From: CAWCXF01 sp963799455
Lineage (GTDB): Bacteria > Pseudomonadota > Alphaproteobacteria > Rhodobacterales > Rhodobacteraceae
Direction of reading: 5' to 3'
Length of the DNA stretch: 64,000 bases
Assembly (NCBI GenBank): GCA_963799455.1
Contig: CAWCXF010000007.1
Span: 62,001-126,000 of the forward strand
In this document: positions 51,918-61,107 of the stretch, in pieces
Layout: every line of letters begins with the position of its first letter
Numbering within the stretch: position 1 is the first letter of the stretch
Notes under the pieces: generated by a model
Databases searched by the model: none
The model's input: only the letters and a program-made list of their open reading frames with translations
Told to the model about the DNA's origin: nothing
Program-made: the position numbers and the translations under genes

Positions 51918-52958
51918 TCAAGCGCTGTCGCCCTTTTCGCCCGCTCTGATGGCGTCCAGCTTGCGCTCCCATTGCAGAGCATGGCCAATGATGGTGTCGA
52001 GATCGGCAAAGCGCGGCTGCCACGGCAAGGTTTCGCGAATACGTGAAGGATCGGAGACCAGTTCGCCCGCATCACCCGGTCGACGCGGCTGCATGTCACG
52101 TTTGACTTCACGATTGGTGACCCGGTCGACCGAATCGAGCACTTCGAGCACAGAGAAACCCCGTCCGTAACCGCAATTCATGGTCAGCGAGCGATCGGGC
52201 TGCTCAATCAGTGCCTCCAGCGCGAGAACGTGCGCCGCCGCAAGGTCGCTGACATGGATGTAATCGCGCACGCCGGTGCCATCCTCGGTATCGTAGTCGG
52301 TGCCGTAGACTGCCACCTTGTCGCGCTTGCCCAGCGCCGCCTCGCACGCCACCTTGATGAGGTGCGTGGCCCCGGCGGTGGATTGCCCGGTGCGCCCACT
52401 CGGGTCGGCCCCGGCAACGTTGAAATATCGCAGCGCGCAGTAATTGAGATCGTGAGCAAAAGCAGTGTCGCTCAGCATCTGCTCCGTCATCAGTTTGGAC
52501 CAGCCGTAAGGATTGATCGGTACGGTCGGCGTGTCTTCTGTAACCCGTTCCACCGCCGGCATTCCATAGGTCGCCGCGGTCGAGCTGAAGATCATGTGCG
52601 GGACGCCTGCGGCAACCACCGATGCCATTAAAGCCCGGCTCTTTACGGTGTTGTTTTCGTAATACTTGAGCGGATCGTCGACCGATTCGGGCACAACGAT
52701 CGACCCTGCAAAATGCATGACGGCTCCATTGCCTTGTCCCATGCCTTGTTCGGCAAAGATGCGCGCCAGCAGGTCTGCATCGGCAATATCGCCTTCATAC
52801 ACGGGCACGGCTTCGGGTATGGCAAAGCGAAATCCGGTCGAAAAATCGTCGATGACGGCGACCGGCCAGCCCGCATCCTTCAATGCAAGAACGGCATGGC
52901 TGCCGATGTATCCGGCACCCCCGGTTACGAGGACGGGGCATTTGGTTGTCAGGTTCAT
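51918..52958 (-). CDS. galE: UDP-glucose 4-epimerase
   Basis: A 346-residue SDR-family epimerase interconverting UDP-glucose and UDP-galactose. NAD-binding VTGGAGYIGSHAVLAL, the catalytic Ser-Tyr-Lys group (SSTAATYGMP, YGWSK), and the substrate-binding ALRYFNVAGADPSG and RDYIHVSDLA are all present. ATG 52958 is used; the extension to 53012 is not conserved. It supplies galactosyl donors for polysaccharides. It is preceded on the same strand by no close gene and followed by rpmJ. Confidence 0.95.
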   Translation of the reverse strand: MNLTTKCPVLVTGGAGYIGSHAVLALKDAGWPVAVIDDFSTGFRFAIPEAVPVYEGDIADADLLARIFAEQGMGQGNGAVMHFAGSIVVPESVDDPLKYYENNTVKSRALMASVVAAGVPHMIFSSTAATYGMPAVERVTEDTPTVPINPYGWSKLMTEQMLSDTAFAHDLNYCALRYFNVAGADPSGRTGQSTAGATHLIKVACEAALGKRDKVAVYGTDYDTEDGTGVRDYIHVSDLAAAHVLALEALIEQPDRSLTMNCGYGRGFSVLEVLDSVDRVTNREVKRDMQPRRPGDAGELVSDPSRIRETLPWQPRFADLDTIIGHALQWERKLDAIRAGEKGDSA

Positions 52959-53069
52959 GGAACAGGCCGCTAGCAGAAACGTCGTATGGGTGGGAGAACC
53001 TTTTCGCCGCAAAACCTTAGGATTTCGTGAGGTTTTAACGCCAGAAGCGTCCCCAACAGGAGAGAACCG

Positions 53070-53669
53070 ATGCGTAGTCCAATCCGCCTATCCCTCATTG
53101 CCATCACGGCTGGCCTGCTGGCCGGTTGCACCGCACCTTCGGGCCCGGTCGAAGTGACACGCTTTCATGATGCCGGTGCTCTGAACACCATCGGCGAAGG
53201 CAACTTCTTCGTCGATAGCGCGCCGGGCCTTGGCGATTCGCTCGAAATGGCACCATACAAGGCAGCCGTCGCCTCGCGGCTCGCCGCCTTGGGATACACT
53301 GAGAGCGGGCGCGGCGATGCCCGCTATATCGCTCAGGTCGATGTGGAGCGCTATCGTCTTGCCAGCAACGGCCGCCGCTCACCTGTCAGCGTTGGCGTGG
53401 GCGGATCGACCGGCGGATACGGCTCGGGTGTCGGCCTTGGTATTGGCATCAATCTGGGGGGTAGCGGCGAGCGGGTAGGCACTGACCTGTCTGTGGTCAT
53501 GCGCGAGGCGTCTTCTCAACAAAGCGTTTGGGAAGGCCGCGCGTCGTTTCAGGTATCGCCCAAATCCGATCTTGCCGATGCCGCCGCAAACGCTGCTGTC
53601 ATGACTGACGCACTATTTGCACAATTCCCTGGCAACAGCGGCGAGACGGTGGAAGTTTCGGTGGACTAG
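53070..53669 (+). CDS. DUF4136-type lipoprotein (second copy)
   Basis: A 199-residue protein. The lipoprotein signal ends at LLAGC. The body has YKAAVASRLAALGY, a Gly-rich loop (GGSTGGYGSGVG), SVWEGRA, and a C terminus ALFAQFPGNSGETVEVSVD that almost repeats the end of the lipoprotein at 24132 (FTDFPGNSGETLRIS). The two are distant paralogues. Function unknown; probably outer-membrane attached. The ribosome-binding site GGAGAG lies about 6 bases before ATG. The M14 gene follows after 39 bases. Confidence 0.82.
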   Translation: MRSPIRLSLIAITAGLLAGCTAPSGPVEVTRFHDAGALNTIGEGNFFVDSAPGLGDSLEMAPYKAAVASRLAALGYTESGRGDARYIAQVDVERYRLASNGRRSPVSVGVGGSTGGYGSGVGLGIGINLGGSGERVGTDLSVVMREASSQQSVWEGRASFQVSPKSDLADAAANAAVMTDALFAQFPGNSGETVEVSVD

Positions 53670-53708
53670 GCCTAGGCGCGCGGGCGACACATTAACCAAG
53701 GAGCAAGC

Positions 53709-54848
53709 GTGGGTCATATCCATATCGATACCAGGTTCGACAGTGGCAACATCGACGTTATTGCGATCGACGGTGCCAAGGCGCGGCTTCGTCTGCGAAA
53801 AGATCACTTGTCCGAATTCGCCCAGTGGTTCCATTTCCGCGTCAGTGGCAGCGCTGGCTGCGAACTGGAACTGAAAATCGAAGGTCTGAACCAAAGCGCC
53901 TACCCGCAAGGGTGGCCGGGCTATAACGCCTGTGTGTCCGAAGATCGCGAGTATTGGGGCCGGGCTGCGTCCAGCTTCGACAAGAACGAAGCCGACGGCA
54001 CACTCACCATCCGCTATACGCCCGCCAGCGGCATCGCCTGGTTCGCCTATTTCGCGCCTTATTCGATGGACCGACATCACGATCTGGTCGCCGAAGCTGC
54101 GGCCAGCGAAGGCGTCGCGTACAAGCGCCTTGGCCAAACGCTCGACGGGCGACCGCTTGACTGCCTTGAGATGGGCGACGGGGACAAACAGGTCTGGCTT
54201 TATGCCCGCCAGCATCCCGGTGAAAGCATGGCCGAATGGTGGATGGAAGGTGCGCTGGAGGTGCTGACCGATCCGAGCGATGCCACAGCGCGTTCGCTGC
54301 GCCAGCAATGCCGGTTCCATATCGTGCCGAATTGCAATCCTGACGGATCGGCGCGAGGGCACCTGCGAACCAATGCGGTGGGCACCAATCTCAACCGGGA
54401 ATGGGCCGAACCCAGCGCGGAAAAATCGCCCGAAGTGCTGGCTATTCGCAATGCGATGGATGCAAGCGGCGTGGATTTCGCGATGGATATCCACGGCGAC
54501 GAGGCCATTCCGGCCGTTTTCCTCGCAGGGTTTGAAGGCATTCCCTCGTGGACAGACGATCAGGGCGAGGCGTTCTATCGCTATCAACGTATTCTTGACC
54601 GGCGCACACCCGATTTCCAGACCTCCAGAGGCTATCCGAAATCGGCTCCGGGTACCGCCAATCTGACGATCTCGACCAATCAGGTGGCCGAACGGTACGG
54701 ATGTCCGGCAATGACCCTGGAAATGCCGTTCAAGGACAATGACGACCTGCCTGATCCAGAGCAGAACTGGTCGCCCGAACGCTGCAAGCATCTGGCCCGC
54801 GAATGTCTTGCCGCTCTTGCGGAATGGCTGCAAACAAAAGCGAGTTGA
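53709..54848 (+). CDS. M14-family zinc carboxypeptidase (cytosolic-carboxypeptidase type)
   Basis: A 379-residue metalloenzyme. An N-terminal beta domain (residues 1-125) typical of cytosolic carboxypeptidase-like M14 proteins precedes the peptidase domain. Zinc ligands are His169 and Glu172 (RQHPGESM) and His262 (MDIHGDEAI). Substrate-binding NCNPDGS and LNREW follow, and the catalytic Glu338 is in MTLEMPFKD. The start is GTG at 53709, with GGAG 10 bases upstream. Bacterial members are suggested to process gamma-glutamyl or C-terminal residues; substrate unknown. Confidence 0.9.
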   Translation: MGHIHIDTRFDSGNIDVIAIDGAKARLRLRKDHLSEFAQWFHFRVSGSAGCELELKIEGLNQSAYPQGWPGYNACVSEDREYWGRAASSFDKNEADGTLTIRYTPASGIAWFAYFAPYSMDRHHDLVAEAAASEGVAYKRLGQTLDGRPLDCLEMGDGDKQVWLYARQHPGESMAEWWMEGALEVLTDPSDATARSLRQQCRFHIVPNCNPDGSARGHLRTNAVGTNLNREWAEPSAEKSPEVLAIRNAMDASGVDFAMDIHGDEAIPAVFLAGFEGIPSWTDDQGEAFYRYQRILDRRTPDFQTSRGYPKSAPGTANLTISTNQVAERYGCPAMTLEMPFKDNDDLPDPEQNWSPERCKHLARECLAALAEWLQTKAS

Positions 54849-54972
54849 ATGACGGAGCCGCTCGCCGGCCACGACATCCCACGACAAACTTTCAGCGACG
54901 CCTGCAGGGCCGCTTCCTATTGCGGCTGGCCGATCCAGTGGCAGACCGCCGCTCAATGCGTGCCAAGCCATG

Positions 54973-55000
54973 CTTGAGTGTCGGGGCTTGAGTGTCGGGG
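54973..55000. repeat. Tandem repeat 2 x 14 bp
   Basis: Two perfect units of CTTGAGTGTCGGGG in the gap between the M14 gene and the convergent cdd end. Confidence 0.85.
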
Positions 55001-55017
55001 CCGCCGAACAGGATCGC

Positions 55018-55440
55018 TCAGGTCAGGCTTGCCGGGCCGAAGGCGTGAGGCAGCAGGTCGGACAACTTCACTTTCTGAACCCGGTCGGGCGCCACGCACA
55101 GGATCACGGGATCGGTCCCGCCCAGTTGCGCCAGCTCGTTCAGGACCTGCCGGCAGCGGCCGCAAGGTGTGATCGGCTCGCCCCCGCCCTTGTCGTCCGG
55201 TCCCGTGACAGCGACCGCGACCAAACCACCGCGCCGCCCATCGGTCATCGCTTTGCCCACTGCGACCGTTTCGGCGCACAGGGCAAGGCCATAGCTGGCA
55301 TTTTCGATATTGGTGCCGGTTACGATTGTGCCGTCAGCAAACAGCAAAGCTGCGCCTACGGCATACCCGGAATAGGGCGAATAGGATTGCGCGCCCGCCG
55401 CTCGTGCGGCCTCGATCAATGCGGTTTCGCGCGCATCCAT
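55018..55440 (-). CDS. cdd: Cytidine deaminase
   Basis: A 140-residue tetrameric zinc enzyme of pyrimidine salvage. Motifs are YSPYSGYAVGAALLF, TNIENASYGLALCAETVAV (zinc Cys and catalytic Glu) and TPCGRCRQVLNE (two zinc cysteines). ATG 55440 follows AGGAG with an 8-base gap; the ATG at 55458 overlaps the upstream GH25 stop but is poorly placed. Co-transcribed with the GH25-like and UPF0262 genes. Confidence 0.95.
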   Translation of the reverse strand: MDARETALIEAARAAGAQSYSPYSGYAVGAALLFADGTIVTGTNIENASYGLALCAETVAVGKAMTDGRRGGLVAVAVTGPDDKGGGEPITPCGRCRQVLNELAQLGGTDPVILCVAPDRVQKVKLSDLLPHAFGPASLT

Positions 55441-55457
55441 TGCCTCGTCTCCTGCCA

Positions 55458-56168
55458 TCACGGTTGCACGACAACCCAGCCGATCGGGTCGTCGCTTGCC
55501 ACGGTTCGCAACCGGCTGTTGGCCGTCCATAACAGCCACGGCCTGCCACCATAAGCAGGTTCCGCCCAGTCCTGCGAAAGCCACAAATTGCGCTCGATCC
55601 GGGCAGCGATGCCATAAGTCCGCTCGAATGTCCGGTCGGTCTTCAACAAGACGGGGCGCCCGCTGTGGATTTCGATCTGGTTGATCAACGTCATCAACTC
55701 GCTTTCTACCGCAGCCTCGCTGACCCTTACCGCACAATCGTCGGCCAGCCGGTCGAGTGCGATGGCAGGCGGCAACAGGCGCGCATCGCGCGGCACCATC
55801 GTCACAAAATTGGCTGATTGCTCATCTGCAGAAACACAGGGGTCAAAGCGGTGCACCACCCCGACTTGAAGTGCGATTTCGCGTGCGGCTTCAAAATTGG
55901 CGGCAAAGCTGGGATCGCGGGCATCGCCGCCGTCGCTTGCGTCGAGATAGACGAACCCGGCACCCAGCGCGCGCAGCGTGCGAAAGTTCACCTCACCCGA
56001 CGCCTCGCCCACCAGCGCGCCCTGATCGGGATACACCTGCGAATCCGGGGTCCAGTGGAGACCGCGCCACCACAGATAGCCCGCCCCTGTCACCGCGAGC
56101 AGCACGATAATGGCGAATACACGCCGCAGCCACCCGCGCCGCTTGCCCGATTTTCGTCCGCGCGCCAT
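55458..56168 (-). CDS. GH25-like lysozyme-fold protein, membrane-anchored
   Basis: A 236-residue protein with a basic N terminus (RGRKSGKRRGWLRR), one transmembrane helix and a GH25-type barrel: YPDQGALVGEASGEVNF, FVYLDASDGGDARDPSFAANF, VVHRFDPC, and near the end DPIGWVVVQP. Acidic residues in YLDASDG and the later DRTFERTYG would be candidates for catalysis, but the first DxxxYQ motif of true GH25 lysozymes is altered. It could be a muramidase or a non-catalytic wall-binding protein. Confidence 0.7.
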   Translation of the reverse strand: MARGRKSGKRRGWLRRVFAIIVLLAVTGAGYLWWRGLHWTPDSQVYPDQGALVGEASGEVNFRTLRALGAGFVYLDASDGGDARDPSFAANFEAAREIALQVGVVHRFDPCVSADEQSANFVTMVPRDARLLPPAIALDRLADDCAVRVSEAAVESELMTLINQIEIHSGRPVLLKTDRTFERTYGIAARIERNLWLSQDWAEPAYGGRPWLLWTANSRLRTVASDDPIGWVVVQP

Positions 56169-56174
56169 CAGGAT

Positions 56175-56696
56175 CTATCCCTTGACGTGCAGCACGCAGA
56201 TAAGCGTGAACAGACGCCGGGCCGTAGCGAAGTCGGTTTCAATCTTGCCTTCAAGCCGCTCTATCAAAAGCTCTGCTGCGCGGTTGTGGATGCCGCGCCG
56301 CGCCATGTCGATGGTTTCGATCTCGGCTGCCGTTGCCTGCCGGATGGCCTGGTAATAACTGTCGCAGATAGCGAAATATTCGCGGATCGGACGACGGAAC
56401 CGGGCAAGTCCGAGAATAAGGGTTTCCAGCGCGGCGCCCGCCTCGGTTTCGATGGTCAGGACCAGCCGGCCGTCACGGACTGACAAAGCCACCTGATAGG
56501 GGCCGTTATGACCGGCCGATGCGGCGCGCAACGGCTTGAATACGTTTTCTTCGATCAGATCGAAGATGGCAACGCGCCGTTCCTGTTCGATATCGGCGTT
56601 TCGCCAGATAATCGTTTCCTCATCCAGCGTGACCGCAACGATGCGATGGCTTTGCAGCAGAGCGGATTCGCCATTCAAGGGAGTGGGATCAGACAT
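56175..56696 (-). CDS. UPF0262 family protein
   Basis: A 173-residue soluble protein of unknown function found mainly in alphaproteobacteria. Matching segments are IIWRNADIEQERRVAIFDLIEEN, FKPLRAASAGHNGPYQVAL, LILGLARFRRPIREYFAICDSYYQAIR and IETIDMARRGIHNRAAELLIERL. ATG 56696 is chosen. It precedes the GH25-like gene by 6 bases and is divergent from dnaB. Confidence 0.9.
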   Translation of the reverse strand: MSDPTPLNGESALLQSHRIVAVTLDEETIIWRNADIEQERRVAIFDLIEENVFKPLRAASAGHNGPYQVALSVRDGRLVLTIETEAGAALETLILGLARFRRPIREYFAICDSYYQAIRQATAAEIETIDMARRGIHNRAAELLIERLEGKIETDFATARRLFTLICVLHVKG

Positions 56697-56862
56697 TGGC
56701 TGGGTATGCCTTCGCAGAAATACAGGGCACAGCACAAGGGCTGTGAGCCATGCGGTCGGGCGGGCACCGAGGTTCGTCCCCACTATCCACAAGGTCGCGT
56801 TCAATCATTCGCACCAGCACGGCTTGCCAGTCGACCAGCATGACGCCACTAACCCGATACCG

Positions 56863-58416
56863 ATGGCCGAATCCGATCTCCTCCTGCGCCCTGCCGGCGC
56901 CGATGCCAATACTGACGCCAGTGGATTGGCCGGCAAACGCCTGCCTTCCAATATCGAGGCCGAGGCCGCGTTCCTGGGAGCGCTTCTGATCGACAACCGC
57001 GTGGTCGAGGAATTGCCTGTCGCCATCCGGCCGGAACATTTCTTTGAGCCTCTGCACGAGCGTATTTACGAGCGTATCCTCAGGCTGATGGACCGCAATG
57101 CCGTGGCTTCACCGGTCACGCTCAAGCCGTATTTCGAAGCCGACGAGGCGCTCGCGGAGCTGGGCGGAATTACCTATCTCGCCCGCCTGACCGCCGATGG
57201 ACAAGGGCTGCTCGCGCCGCGCGAACTCGCCCAGCAGATTTACGATCTGGCTTTGTTGCGCGAATTGGTCAGTGTCGGGCGCAATCTGGTCGAAGGCGCG
57301 CTGGACACATCGGAAGAGGTCGCGCCGCTCGAAAAGATCGAGGAGGCAGAGGCCGATTTGTTCCGGGTGGCCGAAGGGGCCGCGGGGCAAAGCGATGCTG
57401 AAAGCTTTGGCAAAGCCACCCACAAGGCGCTGGGAATGATCGAGCGGGCGATCAATTCGGGCGGCCATGTATCAGGCAAAACCACCGGCCTTGCCTCCCT
57501 TAACGATCGCATCGGCGGATTGCATGAAAGCGATCTGATCATCCTGGCCGGACGACCGGGCATGGGCAAGACATCGCTGGTGACGAACATCGCCTTTAAC
57601 TGCGCCGACCGCTTTTTGCGCGATGAGCGCGACGGGATCGAAAACTCGGTGGGCGCGGGCGTTGCTTTTTTCAGTCTTGAGATGAGCGCCGACCAGCTGG
57701 CGACACGTATTCTGGCAGAGCAGGCGCGTATCAGTTCTGAATTGCTCCGGATGGGCAAGATCAGTCGCGAGGATTTTCAGCAGCTGTCGTTTGCCAGCCA
57801 GCGTCTGGCCGATCTTCCGCTTTACATCGACGACACGCCGGCCCTTTCGATTGCTGGCCTTCGCACGCGTGCGCGCCGGTTGAAGCGTCGGCACGGTATC
57901 GGGCTTGTCATCGTTGACTACCTTCAGCTGATGCAGGGTTCGCGGCGCAGTCAGGACAACCGGGTCAACGAAATCTCCGAGATCAGTCGGGGGCTGAAGA
58001 CGCTGGCAAAGGAACTGGACGTGCCGGTCATCGCGCTATCGCAGCTCAGCCGTGCGGTGGAACAACGCGAAGACAAAAGACCGATGCTATCCGATTTGCG
58101 CGAATTGGGTTCGATCGAGCAGGACGCCGACATGGTCTGGTTCGTGTTCCGCGAAGACTATTACGTTGCCTCACGCGAGCCCAAGCAACCGCAAGCCGAC
58201 GATGATGCAGCAACGCACGATGCCCATTCGGCTTGGGCTGCAGAGATGGAACGGGTGCACGGGCTGGCTGAACTCATCATCGCCAAGCAGCGGCACGGTG
58301 CGACCGGAAAGGTGCGGCTGCGCTTCGAGCCGCAGATAACCCGATTCTCGGATCTGGCCGACGATGATCAGTCCGGCGGCGGCTACGAAAGGCGGGTGCC
58401 TAAAGACCCAGATTAA
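56863..58416 (+). CDS. dnaB: Replicative DNA helicase DnaB
   Basis: A 517-residue hexameric helicase that unwinds DNA at the fork. The N-terminal primase-interaction domain (LPSNIEAEAAFLGALLIDN, EHFFEPLHERIYERI) precedes the RecA-like core: Walker A LAGRPGMGKTSL, LEMSADQLATRIL, Walker B LVIVDYLQLMQG, NRVNEISEISRGLK and RAVEQREDKRPMLSDLRE. The C terminus has KQRHGATGKVRLRFEP. An Asp/Ala-rich insert lies near residues 445-460. ATG 56863 is used. Its last 17 bases overlap the convergent PLD gene. Confidence 0.96.
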   Translation: MAESDLLLRPAGADANTDASGLAGKRLPSNIEAEAAFLGALLIDNRVVEELPVAIRPEHFFEPLHERIYERILRLMDRNAVASPVTLKPYFEADEALAELGGITYLARLTADGQGLLAPRELAQQIYDLALLRELVSVGRNLVEGALDTSEEVAPLEKIEEAEADLFRVAEGAAGQSDAESFGKATHKALGMIERAINSGGHVSGKTTGLASLNDRIGGLHESDLIILAGRPGMGKTSLVTNIAFNCADRFLRDERDGIENSVGAGVAFFSLEMSADQLATRILAEQARISSELLRMGKISREDFQQLSFASQRLADLPLYIDDTPALSIAGLRTRARRLKRRHGIGLVIVDYLQLMQGSRRSQDNRVNEISEISRGLKTLAKELDVPVIALSQLSRAVEQREDKRPMLSDLRELGSIEQDADMVWFVFREDYYVASREPKQPQADDDAATHDAHSAWAAEMERVHGLAELIIAKQRHGATGKVRLRFEPQITRFSDLADDDQSGGGYERRVPKDPD

Positions 58417-59596
58417 GCCGCCTGCTCACGTTGTAATCGAGCACGGACACAAGCAGCCAGCCAAGGTTCCAGCGCACCCTGTTCAGCAAGGTGGCGTGCT
58501 TTTTATGCGCTTGCGGCGTGATCGCTTGCGACGCGGCGATATGGTCGGACACGAAATCCCGCATCCTGTCGGCCAGCGCCTTGTCCTCGATCCTCAGCAT
58601 GAGTTCCAGATTGAGATAAAGGCTACGCATGTCGAAATTGGCGCTGCCGAGATACACCGCGTCATCAAGGACGACGAGCTTCGTATGCAACTTGCAAGGG
58701 CTGAATTCCCAGACCCTCGCTCCTTTGTAGAGCAGATATCCATAGAGCGAGCGCGTCGCGCCCAGGGTCGCATTATTGTCGGATCGCGCCGCCATGAGCA
58801 GCCGCGTCTCACCCTTTTCGGCGATCGCGCCAATGGCCTTGAGCAGCGCCTTGGGCGGGCTGAAATACGCCATGAACATATCCAGCCGGCTGCCATTCTC
58901 AAGGTCGCGTTTGACCCGCGAGGCCCAACTCGACAGACCCCTGGTCGGCCCGCCGATCAGCCATTGTGCGTTGCCATCCGACCATTCCCAGTCGCGTACG
59001 GAATATCTGATCTGGCGAAATTTCGCACTGTCATCGTCGACCCAGTCCTTGAGCTTGGCAAACCACTTCTGAAGTCCCGCCACCGCCGAGCCGGTCAGAT
59101 CGATCGCGAGATCATTCCAGCCATTGGATTCGGGCGGATCGAAATAATCGTCCTGGATATTGAACCCGCCAAACAGGGCGCGCTTGCCGTCGGCTATGAT
59201 CATCTTCTGATGGTTGCGGATCAGATACCGATGCGACCATCGTGAGCTGAACGTGTGGAACGCCCCGCCCGCCTCTAACAGGTCGGCGAAAAATGCGGCG
59301 TCCGCGTCGGCACCAAAAGTATCGACGACAAGCGTGACCGATACTCCTCGTCGTGCGGCCTCGACCATCGCGTCGCGAAGCGCGCTGCCGGTTTCGTCCT
59401 TGGCAAAAATGTAGAAGCAAACTTGCAGGGTTTCACGCGCATCGGCGACCAGATCCAGCATAGCCCGCTTGCGGTCTTCCCCGCGCGGATAAAAGGTCAT
59501 CGACTGCCCGGCGGCTTCCACTGCAAATGGTTCGGGATCGGCGAAAGGTGCGCCATCCGGCCCACACCCGAACGTCTGTGTTGCCCCCTGTTTCAT
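58400..59596 (-). CDS. Phospholipase D-family protein (cardiolipin synthase-like)
   Basis: A 398-residue protein with two HKD motifs: RNHQKMIIADGKRALFGGFN (first, HxK present) and CKLHTKLVVLDDAVYLGSANFD (second). This is the arrangement of cardiolipin synthases and related PLD enzymes. No N-terminal membrane helices are seen, unlike Cls, so it resembles the ClsB/YbhO-like soluble type. A strong GAGGAAGG sits 3 bases before ATG 59596. The C terminus is basic, possibly membrane-associated. It overlaps the end of dnaB. Confidence 0.88.
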   Translation of the reverse strand: MKQGATQTFGCGPDGAPFADPEPFAVEAAGQSMTFYPRGEDRKRAMLDLVADARETLQVCFYIFAKDETGSALRDAMVEAARRGVSVTLVVDTFGADADAAFFADLLEAGGAFHTFSSRWSHRYLIRNHQKMIIADGKRALFGGFNIQDDYFDPPESNGWNDLAIDLTGSAVAGLQKWFAKLKDWVDDDSAKFRQIRYSVRDWEWSDGNAQWLIGGPTRGLSSWASRVKRDLENGSRLDMFMAYFSPPKALLKAIGAIAEKGETRLLMAARSDNNATLGATRSLYGYLLYKGARVWEFSPCKLHTKLVVLDDAVYLGSANFDMRSLYLNLELMLRIEDKALADRMRDFVSDHIAASQAITPQAHKKHATLLNRVRWNLGWLLVSVLDYNVSRRLNLGL

Positions 59597-59750
59597 CGCC
59601 TTCCTCGTTAAACCCTGGTACGGCCATCGCAACCCTCGCGTTGGGCGGCATGCGAGGGTGATCGATATGTCGTCGTTCCGCTTGACGAATTCCCTCGGCT
59701 ACGCCTATTGCCCCAACTCTTCTTAAATATCCGATTTTTTGAGGTGCTTC

Positions 59751-60095
59751 ATGGCGCGCGTCACTGTCGAAGATTGTGTCGACAAGATCCCTAACCGTTT
59801 CGATCTGGTCCTGCTGGCAGCCCAGCGTGCTCGCGAAATTTCCGGCGGAGCAGAGCTGACGCTTGATCGGGATCGCGACAAGAATCCGGTCGTCGCCTTG
59901 CGCGAAATTGCCGAGCCGACGATCAAGCCCAAGGATCTGAAAGAGGCGGCAATCCTCAACCTGCAGAAAATCCTGCCGGACGATGATGACGAGGCTGATG
60001 AGATCGGTTCGCTCAGCCAGTCGGCGGAGGCTTTGCGGATCACCGCTTCGGCGCCAACCCGTTCGACCTCGATCGGCAGCGACTACGAAGGTTGA
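59751..60095 (+). CDS. rpoZ: RNA polymerase omega subunit
   Basis: A 114-residue RNAP assembly subunit. It starts MARVTVEDCVDKIPNRFDLV and has AAQRAREISGGAE, RDKNPVVALREIAE, and an acidic C-terminal tail (PDDDDEADE). An ATG at 59739 is in frame but 59751 starts the conserved protein. Followed by a strong terminator. Confidence 0.96.
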   Translation: MARVTVEDCVDKIPNRFDLVLLAAQRAREISGGAELTLDRDRDKNPVVALREIAEPTIKPKDLKEAAILNLQKILPDDDDEADEIGSLSQSAEALRITASAPTRSTSIGSDYEG

Positions 60096-60150
60096 CCGAA
60101 ACGCGGGACGGTCCGGTTGAAGCCTGATGTCATCGCTTTGTTTCAAAACG

Positions 60151-60178
60151 GGTCGCCCCTGTCGGGCGGCCTTTTTTG
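60151..60178 (+). terminator. Rho-independent terminator after rpoZ
   Basis: The stem GGTCGCCC / GGGCGGCC with a 5-base loop is followed by six T. Confidence 0.9.
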
Positions 60179-60280
60179 TGCCGGTTGTGGGCTAGACGAA
60201 CCGCGAAAGACCGTCTGATACCGCGCTAACCCCAAGGTCGCGGACTGCGATCGACCTGGATGAAGGAGCACGCAAAAGCA

Positions 60281-61033
60281 ATGCCGGTCGTCGCGATCTA
60301 TTCGACCAAAGGCGGGGTCGGCAAAACCACCTTCGCGGCCAGCCTGGCCTGGTGTTCTGCCACAATCTCCTGTCGCCATACCTTGCTATGGGATCTCGAT
60401 CCGGCGGGCGGCGCAGCCTATTTGTACGGGGTCGAACCGCGCGCGGCCCAAAAGCCCAAGTGGACGGCTTCAAGGCTCTTTTCCGGCGCCAGCGATCCAG
60501 CCAAACTGATCCGCGCATCACAATACGATCGGCTGGACCTGTTGCCCGCCGATGAGAGCCTGCGAGCCCTCGATTTGCAATTGATGAAAATCAACAAGCG
60601 CAAGCAGCTGGCAAAAATGACCTCCGGGCTCTCCAAGCAATACGAACGGATCATCCTGGACTGTCCTCCGGTCATGAACGAAATCAGCGCGCAGGTTATC
60701 CGCGCCGCCGATCTTGTGATCGTACCGCTGCCCCCGTCGCCCTTGTCGGCCCGCGCATTCGAGCAGGTTGCAGAAGAGGTCAGAGGGTCCGGCAAACACC
60801 ATCCCCCCATACTTCCCGTGCTGTCGATGATGGATATGCGCCGCAAGCTGCACCGCGAGGCGCGCGAAGCCAACCCGGATTGGCCAGCCATCCCGCTTGC
60901 GAGCGCCATCGAGCAAGGCGCGGTTCGCCAGGCTCCGGTCGGCTCTTTCGCGCCCCGCAGCCCGGCCGCCAAAGCGCTCTCGCAGCTATGGACCGCGATT
61001 GAACGCAAACTGGCTGGAAGTCCCAGAAAATAG
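60281..61033 (+). CDS. ParA-family ATPase, without a ParB partner
   Basis: A 250-residue deviant-Walker ATPase. The P-loop STKGGVGKTTFAASL, switch I-like WDLDPAGG and Walker B IILDCPP place it with ParA/MinD/Soj-type proteins that position DNA or large assemblies. No parB and no centromere-like repeats are near, so it is probably an orphan that positions another cargo. An AAGGAG element lies 12 bases before ATG 60281; an ATG at 60260 is the alternative. The DUF3667 gene follows on the same strand. Confidence 0.85.
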   Translation: MPVVAIYSTKGGVGKTTFAASLAWCSATISCRHTLLWDLDPAGGAAYLYGVEPRAAQKPKWTASRLFSGASDPAKLIRASQYDRLDLLPADESLRALDLQLMKINKRKQLAKMTSGLSKQYERIILDCPPVMNEISAQVIRAADLVIVPLPPSPLSARAFEQVAEEVRGSGKHHPPILPVLSMMDMRRKLHREAREANPDWPAIPLASAIEQGAVRQAPVGSFAPRSPAAKALSQLWTAIERKLAGSPRK

Positions 61034-61107
61034 CTCGTGAAGTACCCTGCGACTTGGCCGCGCAATGATCCCTTGCTTATAAGGAGAGTTGTCAAAAGGG
61101 GGTGTTC

